64,000 nucleotides of DNA, taken from QQWI01 sp964522015 (GTDB taxonomy: Bacteria > Bacillota > Clostridia > Peptostreptococcales > Acidaminobacteraceae). Under the pieces are notes generated by a model. That model worked only from the letters and a program-made list of their open reading frames with translations, searched no databases and had not been told where the DNA came from. Positions within the stretch are counted from its first letter, which is position 1, and each line of letters starts with the position of its first letter. Position numbers and translations under genes: made by a program. The stretch is from assembly GCA_964522015.1 (NCBI GenBank), contig CAZFST010000023.1, positions 1 through 64,000 on the forward strand, in the 5' to 3' direction. Of the stretch, positions 25,275-33,391 are shown piece by piece.

Positions 25275-27989
25275 ATGAAATCAGGTGATCAAATGAAGCC
25301 AACTATAAAGGTCATCGCCATCCTATTAGCCCTTACTGTTATGGCAATGCCCCTTTCTGGTTGCAAGTCAAAACCAGAAAGTCCTTTACTCCAAATACCA
25401 ACCTCAACAGTAGAAAATACCACTGCTGATGACACCTCCCCAGATGGAGATGCAAATCAAGCCCCCACTTTGACATTGGGTGACAGCACGGTGCTTAAAT
25501 CCCTTGAAATTACAACTGAGGGCGGTGGGTTTGTTTACGAAAAATCTGGTGATCCTTTAAATGGTTTTGAACTAGCAGTCCCCCCAGGGGCCTATACCAG
25601 TCAACGGGCATTTGAGATTTCTCAGTCCCCCATTTCAGGTCATACCTTTGGGGACTTTGTTAAGCCCATCTCTCCTCTGATCACTGTCGATAACGGAGGG
25701 GATTTTTCCCAACAAGTTATGACAGTGCGTATACCCGTAAAGGTCTCACCAGACCATTTTGCCATGGGATTTTTCTATGACAAAGAAACTGGTAACCTAG
25801 AGGGCATGCCCTTGGTGGCTAGAGATAGTGACTCTATAACCGTCGCAACTCAACACTTCTCTAGTTTTTTTATCAGCGAAATTCTCATGTCAAATCTAAA
25901 TAAAGATATCGATACCAGCTTTCACCCTGGGGTTGATGACTTCCAATTTGCCAATAATGGTTCTTATGTGGCCAGTGGGGGGCACTGTGCAGGGCAATGT
26001 ATTGCCGCCTTATGGTACTATTTTAATAAACCCGATGGCAAATCTGTCACTTTATATGGCCGCTACGATAACAATGGCAATGCTAAAACCCCTGGTCTAT
26101 GGGAAGATGATGCCCTGGCTTATCGGTTATGCTCTGCCGTCCACCAGGACGCATGGAACGCCCCTGATGCCATTGAAAAGAAAATGATTCAATTGAATGG
26201 TCGTTTATGGAAAAATGTTGGTGGCACATGGCAATACGCCACGATTCCGGGCCTTGGAGATGAGGTTGCTTTCTATCTCTTTGCCTATGGGATGCTTGTC
26301 ACTAAGCAGCCTCAAATGGTTGGGGTCTGGAGCAATGCCGGTGGCGGTCATTGCATTATCACCTATCGAGTCAATAATGGTAAATTGTATATCGCCGATC
26401 CTAATTACCCAGGGGATTTAAATAGGGTCATTGACTTTGCAGGCGGACAATTCTCCCCCTATAATTCTGGTGCTGACCTACAAGCAATCCTAGCGGGCAA
26501 GGGCAAGGCTTACGAGAAGATTATGTATTACGGCAACTGGTCCCTGGTTGATAAAGCTCTGATTGCCAACCGGTGGGACGAGCTTAAGGCTGGGTCAGTG
26601 GCAACCGACCAATTTCCAGCATACACCATCAAATACAAAGACCCCGCTGGCACCTTTAAAGAGTTAACAGATGGCACTGTGATTACACAAAAGAAAGCTG
26701 ACTTCAGTTTAGCTACAACCGCTGCTAGCGCAGTACTGAGTGTTTATAGAGATGGTATTATTCTACCATTTGATAGCCAATTCTTGAATACCCTTAAGCC
26801 AGGAAACAATCGTCTTGGATTTTTAATTGAGGGCAAAGTGAACAATAAAGATAAGTACATTGATTTTAAGTACCTTAATGTGATTTGTTCAAGCCTTGCC
26901 ATCACCCCAGACCCCTTAAAGGGTGAAGTGGGAAAAGACTATACTTTCCATGCTGATTTAGATGACCCACCTAAAGACATCATCTATGAGTGGTCAATCA
27001 ACAATGACGTTAAACAAAGTACCAATAGCCCAGACTTTAAAACCACCTTCACAAAAAAAGGTGACTACAAAATCTCCGTATGGGCAGGTATCAGCGGTAC
27101 AGAATATGGCAAAGATGATGTCAAGGCCAACATCACAGATCCAAAACCCACCCAGGTCAAGATCTCACCCGCCCCCCTTATTGGGGATGTGGGTAATCAA
27201 TATACCTTTGAAGCCATGTTAAATCACCCTTGGCCCAATGCCATCTACGATTGGTCAGTGGACGATGCCGTACGTTATTCTGGTACAGAGTCAACATTTG
27301 ATTATCAGTTTTCTAGTAAGGGTCCTTATGTTGTCAGCGTGGTGGTGAACTTGGCGTATATCAAAACCAATTTAAGAGCTGTTTCTCAAGTCACCATAGA
27401 AGAACCAATCACAACCACTACAGTGGCTTCACATCTGGCTGCTCTTCAACAGCAAACATCCCTTGAAACCACCCTATATACCAGTGCCACAGTGGCTGAA
27501 TACGATCTCTATACCAATCCACAAAACAGCACTAAAACCAGTAACATTGGCATTGATACTTTCCCAATCCCCATCACATGGCAAAACACCACTTTTTCAG
27601 GCTCTCAAAAGTTGCCCATTAAAGATGGTGTTGAAGTGATAAAAAGTCTCAGTGGTACGGTTTCTCCAGATGGTAACACCATTCTCAGTCTAATTTACAC
27701 CTCTAAAATTACGAGTTATACAGATTGGACCAACCCTGCACCAGCCAATCAATGGCAAGTCACCACTGATAAAATGGTGCTTAAAGACATCCCCATCCGT
27801 TACCCAAATAATGACATTCTAGATTTAACAGAAATTAAAGGAAAAACAGTTCAACAGTACATCGTAGAAATAGCCTCAGAAGTCACTGATTTTGATCCCA
27901 AGAAGCAGGTCATGTACCACAAGATCACCTATGTTTCACCCCTTTGGAATGAGGATTCTTCTTTAGTGGTAAGATTTAGAAAAGACTAA
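25275..27989 (+). CDS. lipoprotein with papain-like cysteine peptidase and PKD-like domains
   Basis: 904 residues. A lipoprotein signal with lipobox LSGC at about residue 28 is followed by a ZU5-like beta domain (GGGFVYEKSGDPLNGFELAVPPGAY). A papain-type domain at about 225-390 has the likely catalytic Cys in GGHCAGQCIAALW, His in GGGHCIITYRV and Asp in IADPNYPGD. Two PKD-like repeats follow (YTFHADLDDPPKDIIYEWSI; YTFEAMLNHPWPNAIYDWSV), then a C-terminal domain I do not recognise. It should sit outside the cell membrane and may cleave or bind surface proteins. Directly downstream of the diguanylate cyclase, with AAGGAGG site. Reminiscent in concept of c-di-GMP-linked periplasmic proteases, but not an ortholog of LapG as far as I can see. 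Confidence 0.7.
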   Translation: MKSGDQMKPTIKVIAILLALTVMAMPLSGCKSKPESPLLQIPTSTVENTTADDTSPDGDANQAPTLTLGDSTVLKSLEITTEGGGFVYEKSGDPLNGFELAVPPGAYTSQRAFEISQSPISGHTFGDFVKPISPLITVDNGGDFSQQVMTVRIPVKVSPDHFAMGFFYDKETGNLEGMPLVARDSDSITVATQHFSSFFISEILMSNLNKDIDTSFHPGVDDFQFANNGSYVASGGHCAGQCIAALWYYFNKPDGKSVTLYGRYDNNGNAKTPGLWEDDALAYRLCSAVHQDAWNAPDAIEKKMIQLNGRLWKNVGGTWQYATIPGLGDEVAFYLFAYGMLVTKQPQMVGVWSNAGGGHCIITYRVNNGKLYIADPNYPGDLNRVIDFAGGQFSPYNSGADLQAILAGKGKAYEKIMYYGNWSLVDKALIANRWDELKAGSVATDQFPAYTIKYKDPAGTFKELTDGTVITQKKADFSLATTAASAVLSVYRDGIILPFDSQFLNTLKPGNNRLGFLIEGKVNNKDKYIDFKYLNVICSSLAITPDPLKGEVGKDYTFHADLDDPPKDIIYEWSINNDVKQSTNSPDFKTTFTKKGDYKISVWAGISGTEYGKDDVKANITDPKPTQVKISPAPLIGDVGNQYTFEAMLNHPWPNAIYDWSVDDAVRYSGTESTFDYQFSSKGPYVVSVVVNLAYIKTNLRAVSQVTIEEPITTTTVASHLAALQQQTSLETTLYTSATVAEYDLYTNPQNSTKTSNIGIDTFPIPITWQNTTFSGSQKLPIKDGVEVIKSLSGTVSPDGNTILSLIYTSKITSYTDWTNPAPANQWQVTTDKMVLKDIPIRYPNNDILDLTEIKGKTVQQYIVEIASEVTDFDPKKQVMYHKITYVSPLWNEDSSLVVRFRKD

Positions 27990-28052
27990 GACACATCCAT
28001 TTGGCATAAGCTCATACTGTTATAAGGCTTGGCCACCATCAGTAAAAGAAAC

Positions 28053-28090
28053 AAAAAACGAACAGAGAAATTCATCCCTGTTCGTTTTTT
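28053..28090. terminator. bidirectional terminator between convergent operons
   Basis: AAAAAACGAACAG at 28053-28065 is a perfect 13-bp complement of CTGTTCGTTTTTT at 28078-28090. It ends the lipoprotein transcript and the long minus-strand 4-hydroxybutyrate operon. Confidence 0.9.
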
Positions 28091-28102
28091 GATTTAACCC
28101 TC

Positions 28103-29455
28103 TTACACTACCCAAATTTGTTCGTCAGTCATAGCCTCTACATCATCTCTCACTAACCCAATTCTTGAGATGTTAATTAAATGCTTGTAAGTAAAGTTCT
28201 CTGAAATCGAGTTATTACCCCAGCTACCACAACCCAGTGTCGTTGTCGGTGCAAAGCCATTAAAGAAACTCCCACCTGCAGTGGTTGCAGAAGGTGCATT
28301 AACAATCAGTCTTGCAACGCAAAGTTCAGTTCCGGCTTTTTTTATATTGCTCAAATTGTTTGAATGAATTGCAGCGCTATGGCCGTTGCCTTCAAGTTCA
28401 AGATTGGTTCTCGCAATAAGAATCGCTTCATCAAATGTTTTGTATTTGAAAGTCGACATCACTGGACACATTTTTTCTCTGCACAAGATATCTTCTGATC
28501 CAATGCCATCCGCCTCTAACAAAAGTACTCTTGTACCCTTGGGGACAATGATTCCAGCTAATTCAGCAATACGTTCAACAGACTGACCAACAATATCTTT
28601 ATTTAAGTGATTGCCTTCAAAAATCGTATTTTTAATCTTTTCGTGCATTTCTCTACTGCGAACGAAATAAGCACCCTTTGCTTCAAATTCAGAAATCACT
28701 TGGTCGTAATCATCTTCGTGGGCAATGATCGTCTGTTCTCCAGAACAAATGATACCATTGTCAAATGTTCTACCGTCGATTATTTTAGAAGCCGCCTCTG
28801 AAAAATCAACATCTCTATCTATTATGACTTGTACATTACCAGCACCGACACCAAAAGCTGGTTTTCCACTGGAATAGGCTGCTTTGACCATGCCCATACC
28901 ACCAGTTGCCACGATAACATCAACTGCCTTCATCAGTTCATTTGTACTCTCAACCGAAGGATCGCTAATAATTTGAATTAGGTTATCCGGGGCACCGAGC
29001 CTTTTGATTCTTTCATTGATGAGTTCTACTGTGTAGGCACTGCATTTTTTTGCCCTTGGATGTGGCGCGATGATGATTGCATTTCTGCCCTTTAACGCGA
29101 ACATGGCATTGCACATGGGTGTGACAATCGGATTTGTAGTTGGGGTCACAGCACCGACTACCCCGATTGGTTTTGCAATTTCCACGATATTGGTAGTTTG
29201 ATCATGGGAGATTACACCCACGCTCTTTTTGTTCTTTAGATCATTCCAAATGACTTTCGCTTTCCCTTTGTTCTTTGCTACCTTATGCTCATAAACGCCC
29301 ATTCTCGTTTCATCAACTGCCATTCTAGCTAATAATTCAGCGTGATCGTAGACGACCTTAGCAATTTCTCTAACAATCACATCAACCCGTTGTTGACTAA
29401 AACTTTCAAAAGCACCCTGTGCTTCCCTTGCATTTTTCATCATTTCATTGATCAT
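28103..29455 (-). CDS. sucD: succinate semialdehyde dehydrogenase, CoA-acylating
   Basis: 450 residues, the size of C. kluyveri SucD. It reduces succinyl-CoA to succinate semialdehyde with NAD(P)H. Motifs: PTTNPIVTPMCNAMFALKGRN, APHPRAKKCS, VATGGMGMVKAAYSSGKPA, the catalytic Cys in FDNGIICSGEQT, and LGCGSWGNNSISENFTYKHL. It resembles the aldehyde half of AdhE, but the neighbouring 4-hydroxybutyrate genes favour SucD. Last gene of the operon. Start ATG has GGAGGCG 4 bases before. Confidence 0.88.
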   Translation of the reverse strand: MINEMMKNAREAQGAFESFSQQRVDVIVREIAKVVYDHAELLARMAVDETRMGVYEHKVAKNKGKAKVIWNDLKNKKSVGVISHDQTTNIVEIAKPIGVVGAVTPTTNPIVTPMCNAMFALKGRNAIIIAPHPRAKKCSAYTVELINERIKRLGAPDNLIQIISDPSVESTNELMKAVDVIVATGGMGMVKAAYSSGKPAFGVGAGNVQVIIDRDVDFSEAASKIIDGRTFDNGIICSGEQTIIAHEDDYDQVISEFEAKGAYFVRSREMHEKIKNTIFEGNHLNKDIVGQSVERIAELAGIIVPKGTRVLLLEADGIGSEDILCREKMCPVMSTFKYKTFDEAILIARTNLELEGNGHSAAIHSNNLSNIKKAGTELCVARLIVNAPSATTAGGSFFNGFAPTTTLGCGSWGNNSISENFTYKHLINISRIGLVRDDVEAMTDEQIWVV

Positions 29456-29500
29456 GTTACGCCTCCAAATAAAAAGCTTCGATATGCATCAAATGCAAAA

Positions 29501-30616
29501 TTAAAAGAGTTCACTATAAATGCCTTTAATATCATTGAATGAAAATTGTGCATAGTTATTGGCAAGCAAACGTTGTTGCCCGCTGATTACTTTTTCAGTA
29601 AATTCTTCGATTTCAATGGCCTTCATACCATATGAATTTAAAGGCTTCTGAGGAATTAGCGCTGCCAGTAATCCACTGAGTTCATCAAAGGCTTGTTCCT
29701 TTTCGCACCCTAAAGTTTTTGCAATCATAACAACCAACTCTTGGATTGCGCCAATGGGTTTTAAGTCTTGATAGCGCTTCAAGACTGCCATAAAGAATTG
29801 ATAATTGGCTTCCCCATGGGGCACATGGTACTTGCCACCTAAGGGGTAAGACATGGCGTGAACAGCACCTACGCCAGCACTGCCAAATGCGATCCCTGCA
29901 AAGTTACTGGCTATCGCCATTTCTTTCAAGCTGGAAAACCGTTGCTCTGCCCCTTCACGGCTTAGGGTTTGATAAATTTTCAAAATCATTTCAATCCCTT
30001 GGATACTAAACAAACGAGTATACGCATTGGCCTTGGGGGATAAAAATGATTCAACCCCATGGATGAGAGCGTCTACTGAACTATACAAGTAAAACTCATA
30101 AGGGAGACCCTTCATTAAATCTGGAATCAGCACTGCATCATCTGGCAAGATCACATTATCTGCAAGGCCCATTTTAGTTTGTTTAGTGGTGAGCTCTGCA
30201 ATGGTGATATTTGTGACTTCACTGCCTGTTCCACAGGTGGTGGGAACTGCAATCAATTCACAAGCTTTTTCAAGGGGTACTTTTCTTTCAAAGGCATCTA
30301 CCACATTAGTCAGATCTTTTAATATTAGCAATTTCGCAATATCTAATACGGTTCCTCCCCCTACTGCAATGACACGCTCATAGGGTGATTTCTTTGCTTC
30401 GTTGAGAATTGCATTCATCATGACATCGGTGGGTTCACCACCGCCAAAATTCTCCTGGATAATCACCCGTGCTTCCAAGTTTAGCGGACTCATAAATGGT
30501 TCGTAAAGGAAGAGGTGAGTCAATATAAGGTCATTCTTATTGATCTTAAATTCACTTGCAAAACCATCGAATCCCTCAAAATGATGGATTTTCGTTTTCA
30601 TATTTAATAGTTGCAT
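29501..30616 (-). CDS. 4hbD: 4-hydroxybutyrate dehydrogenase (iron-type alcohol dehydrogenase)
   Basis: 371 residues from the ATG at 30616, chosen because GGAG sits 6 bases before it. It interconverts succinate semialdehyde and 4-hydroxybutyrate with NADH. Family III alcohol dehydrogenase motifs: VGGGTVLDIAK, TTCGTGSEVTN, SSVDALIHGVESFLS and VHAMSYPLGGKYHVPHG, with metal-binding Asp/His residues. Size and context match Hbd/4HbD of C. kluyveri. Its ATG overlaps the stop of the CoA-transferase gene (ATGA-type coupling), and SucD follows 45 bases later. Confidence 0.88.
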   Translation of the reverse strand: MQLLNMKTKIHHFEGFDGFASEFKINKNDLILTHLFLYEPFMSPLNLEARVIIQENFGGGEPTDVMMNAILNEAKKSPYERVIAVGGGTVLDIAKLLILKDLTNVVDAFERKVPLEKACELIAVPTTCGTGSEVTNITIAELTTKQTKMGLADNVILPDDAVLIPDLMKGLPYEFYLYSSVDALIHGVESFLSPKANAYTRLFSIQGIEMILKIYQTLSREGAEQRFSSLKEMAIASNFAGIAFGSAGVGAVHAMSYPLGGKYHVPHGEANYQFFMAVLKRYQDLKPIGAIQELVVMIAKTLGCEKEQAFDELSGLLAALIPQKPLNSYGMKAIEIEEFTEKVISGQQRLLANNYAQFSFNDIKGIYSELF

Positions 30617-31905
30617 CAAGTTCTCCTCTCAAAAGCCTCAATAAGTTCTGCCTTGAACTTTGGATGTGCGATTTCTATCAGTGCCATCCCTCGCTCCTTT
30701 AAGGTTTTTCCCTTTAGGTTAGCGGCACCGAATTCGGTCACAATATAATGAACATCATTTCTTGATGTGGTCACAGGGCTGCCTTCAGATAGTTGAGCCA
30801 CTATTCGAGAGACTTGCCCTTTGGCAGCGGTAGAGGGCATGGCAATAATTGAAATGCCGTTTTTTGACATGCTTGCCCCACGAACGTAGTCAACCTGGCC
30901 CCCAACCCCACTAAACTGAGAAGCGCCGATACTTTCAGAAACCACTTGTCCCATCAAATCAACTTGCATGCAGGAATTGACTGAAACCATGTTGTCATTT
31001 TGCATAATCACACAGGGATTATTGACATAATCTACCGGGTAAAGTGCAACCATAGGATTATCATCTACAAACTCATAAAGTGCTTTAGACCCCATTAGAA
31101 AGGTTGAGATCATTTTTCCTTTGTGCAAAGTCTTCTTACTGTTGTTGATCACACCTGATTTTACAAGTTTCAGTACACCATCCGAAAACATTTCAGTGTG
31201 AATTCCCAAGTCTTTTTTATCATCCAAAAAGAGAAGAACCCCGTCAGGAATAGCACCAATGCCCAGTTGTAGCGTCGAACCATCTTTGATCAAATTAGCG
31301 CAGTGTTGGCCAATTGCACGTTCAACATCGCCAATGACAGGCATCTGAATTTCAAATGGATCGTTTGAGGTTTCAACGATAAAGTCAATTTTGCTGATAT
31401 GAATAAAATTATCCCCATGCACTTTTGGCATTTTGTCGTTTACTTCTGCAATCACTAAATCTGCACATTCTGCTGCTGCTTTTGTATAATCATTTGACAA
31501 ACCAAAGCTACAAAATCCATGTTTATCTGGCTTACTGACCTGAATCAGTGCAACATCAACCTTAATGGTGCCTTCTTTAAAGAGTCTTGGCACCTCATTA
31601 AAAAAACAAGGGGTATAATCTGCCAGTCCACTTTTGACAGCTGATCTTGAATTTGCCCCAACAAAGAGGGCATTATGCTTAAAATGATTTTTCATTTCAG
31701 GCTTCATGTACTCCCCTGGACCAAGGCTTAGCATATGAATCAGTTCTACATTTTCAAATAACTCTTTATGGGCTATCATTGCATCAATCACATCAATGGG
31801 TCCAGCAGCTGCATGACCTAAAACCACTTTTGAGTGAGAAGGAATTTTTTGAATCGCTTCATAAGCACTGCGAACTTTAGCCTCATATTGTTTTTGCCAA
31901 CTCAT
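30616..31905 (-). CDS. abfT: 4-hydroxybutyrate CoA-transferase
   Basis: 429 residues from the ATG at 31905 (AGAGGGGGC just upstream); the frame itself opens at 31923. Family I-like acyl-CoA transferase of the acetyl-CoA hydrolase/transferase type. The likely nucleophile is the Glu in GIHTEMFSDGVLKLV, and it has GIGAIPDGVLLFL and a C-terminal IVTEFGAANLKGKTLKERG. It activates 4-hydroxybutyrate with CoA from acetyl-CoA, feeding the dehydratase encoded just upstream. Lies between abfD (gap of a few bases) and 4hbD (overlap). Confidence 0.88.
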   Translation of the reverse strand: MSWQKQYEAKVRSAYEAIQKIPSHSKVVLGHAAAGPIDVIDAMIAHKELFENVELIHMLSLGPGEYMKPEMKNHFKHNALFVGANSRSAVKSGLADYTPCFFNEVPRLFKEGTIKVDVALIQVSKPDKHGFCSFGLSNDYTKAAAECADLVIAEVNDKMPKVHGDNFIHISKIDFIVETSNDPFEIQMPVIGDVERAIGQHCANLIKDGSTLQLGIGAIPDGVLLFLDDKKDLGIHTEMFSDGVLKLVKSGVINNSKKTLHKGKMISTFLMGSKALYEFVDDNPMVALYPVDYVNNPCVIMQNDNMVSVNSCMQVDLMGQVVSESIGASQFSGVGGQVDYVRGASMSKNGISIIAMPSTAAKGQVSRIVAQLSEGSPVTTSRNDVHYIVTEFGAANLKGKTLKERGMALIEIAHPKFKAELIEAFERRT

Positions 31906-31919
31906 AGAGCCCCCTCTAG

Positions 31920-33389
31920 TCACACTTTATTTAAGCTTTCATCGATTTTTGCAATCACCTTTGCAAATTCCTTTTTGCCTTGAATATTAGCTTGTCTTGC
32001 AATCATAATCCGTTGGGCTTGAGGCGACCCAGCACCGTGCATAGACTCGGTTCTATAACCGACTGCAGCCGTTCCTAGGGTTACATTTTCAATGAGTCTA
32101 AGTATTCTCATTCGATTTTCAGTGGCAACTTTGGCATTTCCCTTGAAGTATTTCTTAACATAATGTCCGATTTCAGGATGGTTCAAATCCTGTTCTGCTG
32201 GCATTGTAACCATTAAACCACCGGCAATGTCTTCTGCAAGTCTAGAGATTTCATAAGGGAATCTGGTTATATTTTGCTTACAGACATTTGCAAGCAAATT
32301 GTCAATTTGATAATTGCCGGCTGGTGTTTTGGTCCCTTCTGTTGAACAAGCAATGCCGCAACTATAAAGGGTTTCATTGAGGTGGGTCATCTCTATTAAT
32401 TTATCTTTGATATGATTGACTTTTTCTACACCGTTGTATTCTGCTGCAAGGGCAGTTGCACCGATCAGAACATCACCAACACCCACTTTGCATCCACCGT
32501 AAGACTGTCTATGATAACCAGCAAATCGTTCAACTAGCATGCCTGCAAACTCGTGTTCACCACAAAGGAATATTCTATCGTTAGGCACAAATACATCTTC
32601 AAAAATAACCAGTGCTTCATGACCACCAAATTCACTATTACCTAAATCAATACAGGCATGTTCTTCGAGTTTTCTCGTATCGCAAGACTGACGGCCATAA
32701 ATCATAATGACACCTGCTGCATCACTTGGAACTGCAAACGCCACAGCATAATCACGATCTGCTTCTCCCATTGCCTGTGTTGGCATAACCAAATGTTCGT
32801 GGGAGTTAACCGCCCCTGTTTGATGGGCTTTTGCGCCACGTACCACTATGCCATCAGGTCTTCTTTCAACAATCCTTAAAAACATATCTGGGTCTTCTTG
32901 ATTAGATGGCGATAGGCTCCTATCACCTTTTGGATCAGTCATTGCACCGTCTACAACTAAATCATTGGCCTCCACATACTTCAAATACTTGATAAATTTT
33001 TCGTGATAGTTTGTGCCTTTTGCAGCATCAATCTCAAATGTCGTACTGAAAACTGCATTAAAAGCATCCATCCCTACACATCTTTGAAAGCAAGAGGCAG
33101 TTTTTTGACCCAAAAGTCTTTGCATTTTGACTTTGTTTTTTAAATCCTCGGTACTTTGATGCAAATGACAAAATCGATTGATGACTTCTCCAGTCAAACT
33201 TGAAGTCGATGTCATTAATGCCTTGTATTCCTCATGTTGCGCTAGTTCATATGTCATGGCAATTGAGTTTAATGATGGTCTTATCATTGGATGATCCACA
33301 GGATTTTCTACTAGCTCCCCCATAACATAAACCTTTAAATTAAGTTTTCTTAGACTTTCGATATAGGCTTCTCTTGTCATTAATGCCAT
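31920..33389 (-). CDS. abfD: 4-hydroxybutyryl-CoA dehydratase / vinylacetyl-CoA isomerase
   Basis: 489 residues from the ATG at 33389 (GGAG about 8 bases before). Very close to the C. aminobutyricum enzyme as I recall it. It removes water from 4-hydroxybutyryl-CoA to give crotonyl-CoA, by a radical route needing FAD and a [4Fe-4S] cluster. Cluster ligands are visible: two Cys in ASCFQRCVGMDAF and the His and Cys in AGYHRQSYGGCKVG. Also present are GAKAHQTGAVNSHEH and YGRQSCDTRK. This gene identifies the pathway. It overlaps the end of adhE. Confidence 0.95.
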   Translation of the reverse strand: MALMTREAYIESLRKLNLKVYVMGELVENPVDHPMIRPSLNSIAMTYELAQHEEYKALMTSTSSLTGEVINRFCHLHQSTEDLKNKVKMQRLLGQKTASCFQRCVGMDAFNAVFSTTFEIDAAKGTNYHEKFIKYLKYVEANDLVVDGAMTDPKGDRSLSPSNQEDPDMFLRIVERRPDGIVVRGAKAHQTGAVNSHEHLVMPTQAMGEADRDYAVAFAVPSDAAGVIMIYGRQSCDTRKLEEHACIDLGNSEFGGHEALVIFEDVFVPNDRIFLCGEHEFAGMLVERFAGYHRQSYGGCKVGVGDVLIGATALAAEYNGVEKVNHIKDKLIEMTHLNETLYSCGIACSTEGTKTPAGNYQIDNLLANVCKQNITRFPYEISRLAEDIAGGLMVTMPAEQDLNHPEIGHYVKKYFKGNAKVATENRMRILRLIENVTLGTAAVGYRTESMHGAGSPQAQRIMIARQANIQGKKEFAKVIAKIDESLNKV

Positions 33390-33391
33390 TA

